A stretch of DNA of 48,627 bases from an uncultured Bacteroidales bacterium (GTDB lineage Bacteria; Bacteroidota; Bacteroidia; Bacteroidales; UBA932). Position 1 is the stretch's first letter, and every line of letters starts with the position of its first letter. The notes under the pieces were generated by a model that was not told the DNA's origin, searched no databases, and worked only from the letters and a program-made list of their open reading frames with translations. The stretch is from the NCBI GenBank assembly GCA_905234285.1, contig CAJOHK010000014.1:1-48627 (forward strand), in the 5' to 3' direction. The translations under genes and the position numbers were made by a program. Below are positions 41,558-48,569 of this stretch, piece by piece.

Positions 41558-42163
41558 ATGAGACACGTGTCAAAGATTGTTTTGCTGCTGGCCGTGCTGG
41601 GCATGGCCGCTTGCGCACCCAAGGCTTTCACCCCGGCCGAGCGCCAGATTATCGAGGGGCAGGATTCCCTGATGTACGTGACCACCTGGCCGCTGGACAG
41701 CGCCGTTCTGCGCACGCCCGCCATAGATTTCGGCCCGGCCGAGCTGGCCTCTCCCCTGCTGGAGACGCTCAAGGCCAAGATGCTGTATACGGTGCAAGAC
41801 CCTTCCCAGGACGGCGTGGGCATTGCGGCGCCTCAGGTGGGTATCGGCCGCCGGCTCGTGTGCGTGCAGCGCTTTGACAAGCCCGATGAGCCGTTCGAGT
41901 GCTACGTGAACGTTCGCATTGACAGCCTCTCCGGCGCCGTGGTTTTCGGGCCCGAGGGATGCCTGTCAGTCCCCGGCCTTCGCGGTGTTGTTCCGCGTAA
42001 TGAAGTGGTGTACCTGTCTTATCTTAAACCGGGTGCACTTGATCCCGCCGAGCGAGTATCTGAGCGGATAGAAGGCTTTACTGCCGTCATTTTCCAGCAC
42101 GAGTGCGACCACCTGGACGGTGTGCTGTACATCGATAAAGCCGTAGAAATTAGCGAAAGATAA
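41558..42163 (+). CDS. Lipoprotein peptide deformylase
   Basis: A protein of 201 residues with a lipoprotein-type signal (RHVSKIV, hydrophobic run, GMAAC with Cys19) followed by a complete peptide deformylase domain. The three family motifs are intact: GIAAPQVG near 89, EGCLSVPG near 131 and HECDHLDG near 183, with Cys and two His for the metal. Cytosolic deformylase removes the N-formyl group from nascent proteins. This one is predicted to be anchored outside the cytoplasm, so it is probably not the housekeeping enzyme. It is followed 5 bp later by a predicted exported amide hydrolase, suggesting a two-gene operon for processing peptides or amides in the periplasm or at the surface. Confidence 0.85.
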   Translation: MRHVSKIVLLLAVLGMAACAPKAFTPAERQIIEGQDSLMYVTTWPLDSAVLRTPAIDFGPAELASPLLETLKAKMLYTVQDPSQDGVGIAAPQVGIGRRLVCVQRFDKPDEPFECYVNVRIDSLSGAVVFGPEGCLSVPGLRGVVPRNEVVYLSYLKPGALDPAERVSERIEGFTAVIFQHECDHLDGVLYIDKAVEISER

Positions 42164-42168
42164 GAAAT

Positions 42169-43302
42169 ATGAAAAAAGTTCTGCTTTGGATTGTCGGCAT
42201 TCTTGCCGCACTTTGCCTTGCCGTCGCCTGCATTTGGGGCGGCGAACTGGCCACCCTCCGTTCCGTGCAATCCGTGGACGGGAACAAGTATCTGTATACC
42301 ATGGACTACAAGGCCGCCTATGATCTGGACGACCTGATTTCCAAGGATATAGATGAGAACGGCAAGCTGCTGGACTATGTGATTGGCCGCATCGGCAAGG
42401 GCCTTCCCATCAAGATGAAGAGCGCGCAGGTGGCCGACGAAAACGGAGAGATGCAGACGATGAACTGCACCAGTTTCCAGGCCGCCAAGGCCGATGGATC
42501 CGGGTTCTGGTATGGCCGCAACTACGACTTCTTCAAGAACCCCACCATGGTCACGGTGTCCCATCCCAAGAAAGGCTACGCTTCCATTGCCGTGAGCGAT
42601 ATGTCCCACTTCGGCTACTCGCTGGAAAAGCTGCCCACCTCGTTTATGGCGTCTTTGAGCTGCCTGGCTTCTATTTACGCGCCGGTCGATGGCATTAACG
42701 AAAAGGGGCTCTGCACCTCTATCATGGCCCTTCCCAAGCAGGCCGCCTGCCAGGAATCCGGCAAGCACAAGGTGGGGACCACCATCCTTATGCGTCTGTG
42801 GCTGGACCGCTGCGCAACAGTATCCGAGGCTCTGGAACTTTTGTCTGGCGTTGACGTCCGCCACGATGCCGCCGTGGGCTCTGGCTACCACTACATGGTG
42901 GCCGATGCTGGCGGGGACTGCGCCGTGGTAGAATTCGACAAAGAAGACGGTTGGAAAACCATGATTGTCCAGAAGCCTGCCGACAAGAATCACATGCTGG
43001 TCACCAATCACCTGCTCTCCGAGAAATATTATACCACCGAACCGGATCCCGCCGTGGGCAACCCACACAGCAAGAGCTGGTGGCGTTACAAGAGTGCAGG
43101 TGCCTTCCTCCAGGAGCACAACGGCATTCTGACGCTCGAAGATGCCCAGGAGTGCCTGTCAATGGTTCACTGGAAAGACCTCGTTTGGGAAAACGGCACT
43201 GTGGAAGACACGCAGTACAGCAACGTTTACGATCAGTCCAACATCACGCTCTTCCTCCGCAACTGGAACAATTACGAGCACACTTACCAGTTTGGGCTTT
43301 GA
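42169..43302 (+). CDS. Exported linear amide C-N hydrolase (choloylglycine hydrolase/NAAA-like, Ntn fold)
   Basis: A protein of 377 residues. The first 25 form a signal peptide or anchor (KKVLLWIVGILAALCLAVAC); the sequence before Cys21 is a poor lipobox. The motif NCTSFQAAKADG at Cys100, followed by WYGRNYDFF, marks the nucleophile of the Ntn-type choloylglycine hydrolase/acid ceramidase-like family. The segment before Cys100 would be an autocleaved propeptide, as in NAAA-type enzymes. Such enzymes hydrolyse amide bonds of bile salts, penicillin V, N-acyl lipids or acyl-homoserine lactones; the substrate here is unknown. Translation is likely coupled to the deformylase gene (5-bp gap). Confidence 0.75.
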   Translation: MKKVLLWIVGILAALCLAVACIWGGELATLRSVQSVDGNKYLYTMDYKAAYDLDDLISKDIDENGKLLDYVIGRIGKGLPIKMKSAQVADENGEMQTMNCTSFQAAKADGSGFWYGRNYDFFKNPTMVTVSHPKKGYASIAVSDMSHFGYSLEKLPTSFMASLSCLASIYAPVDGINEKGLCTSIMALPKQAACQESGKHKVGTTILMRLWLDRCATVSEALELLSGVDVRHDAAVGSGYHYMVADAGGDCAVVEFDKEDGWKTMIVQKPADKNHMLVTNHLLSEKYYTTEPDPAVGNPHSKSWWRYKSAGAFLQEHNGILTLEDAQECLSMVHWKDLVWENGTVEDTQYSNVYDQSNITLFLRNWNNYEHTYQFGL

Positions 43303-43317
43303 TTTGCTTTTCCGGGC

Positions 43318-43345
43318 CGCGTGGGCGTATGGTCGCGTGGGCGTA
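43318..43345. repeat. 12-bp direct repeat
   Basis: CGCGTGGGCGTA occurs at 43318-43329 and 43334-43345, with a 16-bp period, right after the amide hydrolase stop. Possibly a slippage product; no function is evident. Confidence 0.5.
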
Positions 43346-43365
43346 AAGTATTATCTCACAACGAG

Positions 43366-43411
43366 TTAACCATTTATCCCCGGGCGTTTTCGTCTGGGGA
43401 TAAATGGTTAA
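43366..43411. repeat. Very long perfect hairpin after the amide hydrolase gene
   Basis: TTAACCATTTATCCCC (43366-43381) and GGGGATAAATGGTTAA (43396-43411) pair perfectly over 16 bp. The inner GGGCG (43382-43386) and CGTCT (43391-43395) can extend the stem with G-T pairs to 21 bp closed by a TTTT loop. No T-run follows on either strand. It may act as a 3' stabiliser or terminator of the 41558-43302 operon, or be a small palindromic element. The rest of 43303-43501 holds only the 12-bp repeat. Confidence 0.7.
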
Positions 43412-43501
43412 AATATTAATAATGAGCATTTTACAACCACGGAAAACATCTGACATTTGCCGGCTTATAACACTCAACTGTAAAAAAAATTAAAAAAAGT
43501 A

Positions 43502-43531
43502 TTGCGCAATCAAAAAAAGTCCTTACCTTTG
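43502..43531 (+). promoter_or_regulatory. Promoter of the tRNA-Ala gene
   Basis: TTG (43502-43504) and TACCTTTG (43524-43531) are 19 bp apart, fitting the Bacteroidota consensus with a partial -33 box. The tRNA begins 18 bp after the -7 box. Confidence 0.7.
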
Positions 43532-43549
43532 TAATCCCGAAAGGGAAAT

Positions 43550-43622
43550 GGGGTATTAGCTCAGTTGGTAGAGCGTTTGAATGGCATTCAAAAGGTCAGG
43601 AGTTCGATTCTCCTATGCTCCA
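43550..43622 (+). tRNA. tRNA-Ala (anticodon GGC)
   Basis: A full cloverleaf can be drawn: acceptor GGGGTAT/ATGCTCC (43550-43556 with 43115-style partner at 43615-43621, including G-T pairs), D stem GCTC/GAGC, anticodon stem TTTGA/TCAAA around ATGGCAT (anticodon GGC, reading GCC), T stem AGGAG/CTCCT with loop TTCGATT, and discriminator A43622. CCA is not encoded. It lies 0.76 kb before the AT-rich restriction island and is a plausible integration target. Confidence 0.95.
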
Positions 43623-43655
43623 CAAAACCAACTGATAATCAGCGACTTAAGGCAC

Positions 43656-43683
43656 TTACGCAGAAAATTACGCAGAAAATTAC
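43656..43683. repeat. Tandem 12-bp repeats downstream of the tRNA
   Basis: TTACGCAGAAAA occurs twice in direct succession (43656-43667, 43668-43679), followed by a partial third copy (TTAC). The second copy also forms the left arm of the terminator at 43669-43706. Repeats of this kind next to a tRNA 3' end can be recombinase arm-binding sites. Confidence 0.6.
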
Positions 43684-43706
43684 ATAAGCTTCTGCGTATT
43701 TTTTTT
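43669..43706 (+). terminator. Intrinsic terminator of the tRNA-Ala transcript
   Basis: TACGCAGAA (43669-43677) and TTCTGCGTA (43690-43698) form a perfect nine-pair stem with a 12-base loop, followed by eight T (43699-43706). Confidence 0.8.
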
Positions 43707-43798
43707 GTATTCCCCCCTCCTCTACTCTGGTCTACTATGAAGAGGTCACTCCCGGGGTCGAACCGGAAACTATCCACGCCATACGTCCGGAAATACAC

Positions 43799-43831
43799 AA
43801 AAAAATCCTGCCCCCCGAAAGGAAGGCAGGA
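43799..43831 (-). terminator. Intrinsic terminator of the truncated minus-strand gene
   Basis: TCCTGCC (43806-43812) and GGCAGGA (43825-43831) pair perfectly. On the minus strand seven T follow (A-run 43799-43805). It lies 55 bp past the stop of the gene at 43886-44362. Confidence 0.75.
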
Positions 43832-43885
43832 CTCGAATTGCGTCTCCGGCCCGAAGGCCAGATTAGGATTATTTCACCCGGTGGA

Positions 43886-44362
43886 CTACTCGCCCGCGAC
43901 CCACTTGGTCTCGGCCAGCATGGTGCCGGACTTCTCGCCGGTGCTGGAGTTGACGTAGTAGTAGCGGAAGAAAATCTTCGGGGCAGCTGCGCTGGGTGCA
44001 CCGTTCTTGGCCACGTAGTCAGCGCGGATGTCCACGGCCGCGGCGGTGGGCTCTTCCACCATCTTGATGGCAGAGGCCTTTGCGTGTGCGCGGGACACAC
44101 CGTTCGACTGACCCTCGGAGGCCTCGATGACCAGATAGATGCCGCCGTTGTCGGCCAGCGCCTGATCCAGTTTGAAGGTGAAGGTGTCACCCTGGCACAC
44201 GATGGTGGCGCTGGAGGGGTTCTCGACGCCCAGGAGGGTCGGAGGCACAACCACCGGCTGGCCGCCGCAGGCGACAATCCAGTAGTTCAGGCGGGTGAAC
44301 AGGTTGGCTCCGGAGATCTTGGCGCCGGTGCCGAGGACGCTGCGGCCCTCCATCGACGGCAT
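43886..44362 (-). CDS. Unrecognised protein, probably truncated at its 5' end
   Basis: The open part from the ATG at 44362 gives 158 residues with no signal peptide or membrane helix. Features seen are NLFTRLNYWIVACGGQPVVVPP near residue 20, an IVCQGDTFTFKLDQAL beta-rich segment and a C-terminal FFRYYYVNSSTGEKSG strand-turn. The composition suggests a beta-sandwich structural protein. The same frame continues upstream of the ATG for about eight codons (C-L-W-E-D) that look like part of the protein before hitting a stop at 44387-44389. No ribosome-binding site or promoter fits. GC content falls sharply at the same place. I infer that the original N-terminus was lost when the AT-rich island was inserted. 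The family is unknown to me. Confidence 0.5.
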   Translation of the reverse strand: MPSMEGRSVLGTGAKISGANLFTRLNYWIVACGGQPVVVPPTLLGVENPSSATIVCQGDTFTFKLDQALADNGGIYLVIEASEGQSNGVSRAHAKASAIKMVEEPTAAAVDIRADYVAKNGAPSAAAPKIFFRYYYVNSSTGEKSGTMLAETKWVAGE

Positions 44363-44429
44363 GTCCTCCCATAGACAAATTTTAGTTCATGACTACAAAT
44401 AATACATTAATATGCTGGCCGTGTTAATC

Positions 44430-44437
44430 TATTTTTG
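44430..44437 (+). promoter_or_regulatory. -7 box of the restriction locus
   Basis: TATTTTTG matches TAnnTTTG and lies 29 bp before the ATG of the HTH gene. The -33 region (around 44406-44410) has only a weak ATTA. The locus regulator may act here. Confidence 0.5.
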
Positions 44438-44466
44438 TATATTTACTGGCAAATAATGAACATCAC

Positions 44467-44685
44467 ATGGTAAACACTGAACAGAGTCACAGCTTAAATC
44501 GACTGAAAATCGTGCTCGTTGAGCAAGGGAAAAGTGGCCGATGGCTCGCGGAGCGGTTAAACAAAAGCGAGCATACCATTTCCCGATGGTGCCAGAATAA
44601 GACGCAGCCATCGGTCGCACAACTGAATGTAATTGCACAAATCTTGTGTGTTGATATACGGACTCTAATCAATCCAACCGAATAA
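44467..44685 (+). CDS. XRE-type helix-turn-helix regulator
   Basis: A protein of 72 residues that is nearly all HTH domain: GRWLAERLNKSEHTISRWCQNKTQPSVAQL fits the XRE/Cro fold with a recognition helix around SEHTISRW. It ends 11 bp before the methylase gene. Small XRE proteins in front of restriction-modification genes often act as controller proteins that time expression of the modification and cleavage activities. That role is inferred from position. Base composition is AT-rich, unlike the genes before 44.37 kb. Confidence 0.8.
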   Translation: MVNTEQSHSLNRLKIVLVEQGKSGRWLAERLNKSEHTISRWCQNKTQPSVAQLNVIAQILCVDIRTLINPTE

Positions 44686-44696
44686 TTCTCGTAATA

Positions 44697-46979
44697 ATGG
44701 ACGTCTTATACAAAAATAACAGCAAAGAGATATTTGCGCCACTTAAGGAGAAGTGGCTAGTAAATAAGCCGGAAGAAGAAGTGCGCCAGAAGTATATCTG
44801 TCGTTTGGTTGACCACTATGGTTACTCATTGGAACAGATGGCTCAGGAGATGCAGGTTACCAACTCACAACGGGGCCAAGGCGCTGCTCGTGCCGATATC
44901 GTCGTTTGGAGAACTCCCAAAGATAAAAACGAGAACAAGTATCCTTTAATAGTTGTTGAATGCAAAGCCGAATCTGTAACGATTCGTAAAGAAGACTATT
45001 ATCAAGGGATGAATTACGCATCTTGGCTTCATGCAGACTTTTTTGTTACAACGAACTTGAAAGAGACTCGTATTTTCAAGATTGTCACTGGTGAAATTCC
45101 CGATAGATTGGAAGAAATAATTGATATACCAGATATATCAAAAGCGACCAATCAAAAAGAGATTGATAAACTGCTAAAGCAAGCCAAAGCATTTACCCGA
45201 GACGAGTTTTCGCGACTACTTTTTAAGTGTCACAATATTATTCGCAATAATGACAAACTGTCCCCTGAAGCCGCATTTGATGAGATAAGTAAGATTCTAT
45301 TTATAAAGATTCGGTATGAAAGGGAGAATGATGAGGGCCAGATTTTTTCCCATAATCGCTTCGTTGAGAACAGAAAGGCATACGAAAAACTGAATAAGGA
45401 AATGGGGGTTATCGATCCCGTTCCTTTTTATCAGAATCTATTCGAAAGGACAAAATTACAGTTTGCTAGTGATCACTTGTTTGATGATAATGCGAAGATT
45501 GAGATCCGCGAGAACAGTTTTGAACAAATCGTTAAAGAACTTGAAATTTATAATTTGTCTACCACATCTGATGATGTCAAAGGTATTGCTTTTGAACAGT
45601 TTCTTGGAAAAACATTTAGAGGAGAGTTGGGGCAGTTCTTTACCCCGAGAACCATCGTTGATTTTATGGTCTCCATCCTTGATCCTCAGGAAGGTGAATT
45701 AGTATGTGACCCTTGTTGCGGTAGTGGGGGCTTTCTTATAAAGGCATTTGAGCATGTCCGAGATAAGATTGAAAGAGATGTCGAAAGTCAAAAAGAAAAG
45801 ATCAAAGCACTTTTTTATGGCGCTGATTATGACAACTTGCCGGAACAGGAAAAAATGGAAGTAGAGGCCGAGGTATCAGAAAAGTTCTCCATCATGAATG
45901 AAGAACTTAATGTCAACAATGAAAGAGGTCGCCTTTACTCGCTATCACATAATTGCATCTATGGAACCGATGCAAACCCGCGCATGGCACGCACAGCCAA
46001 AATGAATATGATTATGCACGGGGATGGTCATGGCGGAGTGCACCATCATGATGGGCTTTTGAACGTGAATGGCATTTTTGAAAACCGTTTTGATGTTATT
46101 TTGACTAATCCTCCTTTTGGCGCAAGAGTAGATAAAGATTTAACGATATCCGAAGTCGACAAGTTTACGGATCAAGCAATGATTGATGAGTACACAAAAC
46201 GATATGGAGAGGACTACAAGAGCGCACTGAAACAAGTTAATGACAATATCGGCAAACCTCTATTAAGTTTGTATAAGATTGATAATGGTCTCACAGAAGT
46301 CCTTTTCATAGAACGTTGTTTGAATTTACTTAAACCAGGAGGTCGAATGGGGATTGTTTTGCCTGAAGGAGTTCTGAACAATACCAATCTTCAGAAAGTA
46401 CGCGACTTCGTGGAGAGCAGGGCGAAGATTCTATTAATCGTTTCGATTCCTCAAGACGTTTTTATGGCTTCTGGCGCTACGGTTAAACCGAGTCTTATGT
46501 TTTTCAAGAAGTTTACTATGGAAGAAGCTAAAGTTTATGCAGAGATCAAAGCTAATGCTGAAATTGATTATGACTCTAAATACTCGTCTGAAATATCAGC
46601 GATAAATGAGAAACTTTCTAAAAAAGGCAAGAAGGCATTATCTAAAGAGGAGAAAAACGATCTTAATGCAAGAAAGAAAAAGATTTTGGAACAGCGTATT
46701 AATGAGGTCAAGTCAACGATAAAGGAGCAATTCGACTACGAAATACCCATCGCAGAAGTACAAAAAGCGGGCATCAGCACTACTGGTGCGCCAATTGAAA
46801 ATGAATTGATCCCATTGGCAGAAGAATTCACTCCCTACCGAAAAAAGATGGTGTTATGGACGGTTCCCTCTATAGAAACGACCTATTCTATTTCCGAAGA
46901 TGGCATTCTTTCTCGTATTCGTTCTATAGACGGAGTTCCATTTGTGCCTGAGGTGTTTTACAAGGATAGTGAGAAGTAG
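44697..46979 (+). CDS. N6-adenine DNA methylase with HsdR-like nuclease-fold N-terminus
   Basis: A protein of 760 residues. Residues about 1-150 look like the HsdR N-terminal domain: a PD-(D/E)XK-like set with Asp67 in RADIVVW and Glu88-Cys-Lys90 in VVECKAE, followed by YYQGMNYASWL. About 160-290 is a helical linker typical of HsdM. The methylase core has FTPRTIVDFMV near 319, motif I DPCCGSGGF at 338 and motif IV NPPF at 471. A C-terminal coiled region (KKGKKALSKEEKNDLNARKKK) follows. It should methylate adenine in a site chosen by the specificity subunit encoded 2 bp downstream. If the N-terminal domain is active, the chain would also cut DNA, as in BcgI-type enzymes. Confidence 0.85.
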   Translation: MDVLYKNNSKEIFAPLKEKWLVNKPEEEVRQKYICRLVDHYGYSLEQMAQEMQVTNSQRGQGAARADIVVWRTPKDKNENKYPLIVVECKAESVTIRKEDYYQGMNYASWLHADFFVTTNLKETRIFKIVTGEIPDRLEEIIDIPDISKATNQKEIDKLLKQAKAFTRDEFSRLLFKCHNIIRNNDKLSPEAAFDEISKILFIKIRYERENDEGQIFSHNRFVENRKAYEKLNKEMGVIDPVPFYQNLFERTKLQFASDHLFDDNAKIEIRENSFEQIVKELEIYNLSTTSDDVKGIAFEQFLGKTFRGELGQFFTPRTIVDFMVSILDPQEGELVCDPCCGSGGFLIKAFEHVRDKIERDVESQKEKIKALFYGADYDNLPEQEKMEVEAEVSEKFSIMNEELNVNNERGRLYSLSHNCIYGTDANPRMARTAKMNMIMHGDGHGGVHHHDGLLNVNGIFENRFDVILTNPPFGARVDKDLTISEVDKFTDQAMIDEYTKRYGEDYKSALKQVNDNIGKPLLSLYKIDNGLTEVLFIERCLNLLKPGGRMGIVLPEGVLNNTNLQKVRDFVESRAKILLIVSIPQDVFMASGATVKPSLMFFKKFTMEEAKVYAEIKANAEIDYDSKYSSEISAINEKLSKKGKKALSKEEKNDLNARKKKILEQRINEVKSTIKEQFDYEIPIAEVQKAGISTTGAPIENELIPLAEEFTPYRKKMVLWTVPSIETTYSISEDGILSRIRSIDGVPFVPEVFYKDSEK

Positions 46980-46981
46980 TT

Positions 46982-48331
46982 ATGTCGCATAATAATTCAT
47001 ATTTCAAGTTGATTCATTTCCGAGATGTCACTCAATGGTATGTTGGTTACTATTTGAATGATGTTGGGATTAGTTCTTCATATCCTCTTATACCATTGCG
47101 AGACATCATCTCTCCCAAAAGGATTCTCATCAAAAAAGAGGATTATGATGGGGAAACGCCAATCGTCGAAAAGATTGTATTTAAGACTGGACAAATAGTT
47201 TTTAGGGAGAAGAGGACAACAGGCATGAATCTTTATGCACTGAAGCAGAATGATTTACTTGTTTCAAGTATTAACTTTCATCAGGGAGCGACAGCTTTAA
47301 ATACTTTTGGGAATGTTGTAGCATCAACGCATTACCAGTCGTATGTAATCAACACGGAACTAGTCATGCCAGAATACTTGACTATGGTTTTGCGATCTGC
47401 ATCCTTTTTGTCAATAGTTTCCGGTAAAAAAGCTAATGGGATAAAAAACGAATCAGGATACGATTTCATTAGTGCTTTCAAGATACCCGTTCCATCATTG
47501 GTTGCCCAAAAGAGCATAGTAAAAGCATATAACGATCGTATTCTACTCGCGAGCACGTTGGATAATGAGATAATCCGATTAGATAATAGTATTGATGAAT
47601 ATATATTAACCGAATTAGGGATTAAACAAACGACGCGCAAGAGTGATGATGGGGCATACTCTTATAGTCATAATAATCAATTAAACTATATGTCTTTTTC
47701 TCGGTTTAAAGATTTAGAAAGATGGGATAGTTATAACTGCAGATTAATTGCTAACTCTTCTTTTTACCCGAATGTAAGACTATCAATGATAACAAAATCA
47801 AAACCACAATATGGTGCTGGTTATAGCTCTAGGAAGTATGATGGCGTGGTCAGATATATTAGGATTACAGATATTAATGATGATGGCTCACTAAATGATG
47901 AAAAAGTATCTGCAAATGGTTATTCCATTAAGTATTTATTGAAAGAGAACGATTTCCTAATTGCTCGTTCTGGAAATACCGTTGGTAAAACTTTTTTGTA
48001 TAAAAAGGAATTTGGTAAATCAATTTACGCTGGATATTTGATTAAATTCGAATTGGATGTTGAAAAGGTGTTACCCGAATACTTGTTGTACTATACAAAG
48101 AGTTCAGTCTATAAGAGTTGGATTAATAGCAACATGCGTGTTTCGGCCCAGCCCAATATTAATAGCCAACAGTATTTGGATTCGCCAATTGTTCTGCCAC
48201 CAATCGCTATTCAGAGAATTATTGTAGATTATATCAAGAAACAAAAAAAGAAAATAACGCAGTTAAAGGAGCACACAAAAAGCCTTCGTGAAGAAGCATT
48301 ACAGGAATTTGAGAAAGCCATATTTGAATAG
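46982..48331 (+). CDS. hsdS: Type I-like restriction-modification specificity subunit
   Basis: A protein of 449 residues with the HsdS layout: two target-recognition domains (about 1-175 and 240-410), each ending in the conserved region before a helix (FKIPVPSLVAQKSIV near 175 and SPIVLPPIAIQRIIVDYI near 400), and two coiled helices (about 185-215 and 415-445) that act as the ruler between the DNA half-sites. The recognition domains fix the two halves of a split target; the target itself cannot be read from sequence. It starts 2 bp after the methylase stop and ends 2 bp before the ATPase remnant. Confidence 0.85.
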   Translation: MSHNNSYFKLIHFRDVTQWYVGYYLNDVGISSSYPLIPLRDIISPKRILIKKEDYDGETPIVEKIVFKTGQIVFREKRTTGMNLYALKQNDLLVSSINFHQGATALNTFGNVVASTHYQSYVINTELVMPEYLTMVLRSASFLSIVSGKKANGIKNESGYDFISAFKIPVPSLVAQKSIVKAYNDRILLASTLDNEIIRLDNSIDEYILTELGIKQTTRKSDDGAYSYSHNNQLNYMSFSRFKDLERWDSYNCRLIANSSFYPNVRLSMITKSKPQYGAGYSSRKYDGVVRYIRITDINDDGSLNDEKVSANGYSIKYLLKENDFLIARSGNTVGKTFLYKKEFGKSIYAGYLIKFELDVEKVLPEYLLYYTKSSVYKSWINSNMRVSAQPNINSQQYLDSPIVLPPIAIQRIIVDYIKKQKKKITQLKEHTKSLREEALQEFEKAIFE

Positions 48332-48333
48332 TT

Positions 48334-48543
48334 ATGCGTTTAATATCTCTCTATATTGAGGAGTATAAGAATATAAAGAATCAGACGTTTGACTTCTCTG
48401 GTAACACTGGCTATATTGCACTAATTGGCCTCAATGGCTCTGGTAAAAGTAATCTTTTAGAAGCCATCGGTTTGATTTTTAATGGTCTTCTAAATAGGGA
48501 CTATCGCAAAATAGCCAAAGATTTATATCAAATTGATTGCTAA
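48334..48543 (+). pseudogene. AAA ATPase, truncated after the Walker A region
   Basis: Sixty-nine residues that match the first part of RecF/OLD-like AAA ATPases: RLISLYIEEYKNIKNQTFDFS at the start, then Walker A GLNGSGKSNLLEAI near residue 32. The frame stops at 48541-48543, whereas the family is several hundred residues long with Walker B and effector domains. No continuation is visible in any frame up to 48627. A new promoter begins right at the break (48536-48567). It is therefore a remnant of a defence-type ATPase that once followed the specificity gene. Confidence 0.7.
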
Positions 48544-48567
48544 TGTGTTAGAAATTTTGTATCTTTG
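48536..48567 (+). promoter_or_regulatory. Promoter at the end of the ATPase remnant
   Basis: ATTG (48536-48539) and TATCTTTG (48560-48567) are 20 bp apart. The -7 box matches fully and the -33 box deviates by one base. It lies directly before the next start codon (48570). Confidence 0.6.
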
Positions 48568-48569
48568 AT

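Noticed and set aside
43318..43411. CRISPR-like array considered for the direct repeat and hairpin after the amide hydrolase gene.
   Set aside because: Only two 12-bp copies with a 4-bp spacer and one hairpin; no regular repeat-spacer pattern or cas gene is present.
43745..43780. On the minus strand a T-arm-like stretch (TCCGG, TTCGACC, CCGGG) suggests the 3' half of a tRNA.
   Set aside because: No matching D-arm, anticodon arm or acceptor 5' strand is found, and it does not repeat the 3' end of the tRNA-Ala. It may be chance.
43581..43958. Open frame starting inside the tRNA-Ala and running through the terminator.
   Set aside because: It starts in the anticodon arm and crosses the repeats and terminator; the product has no recognisable features.
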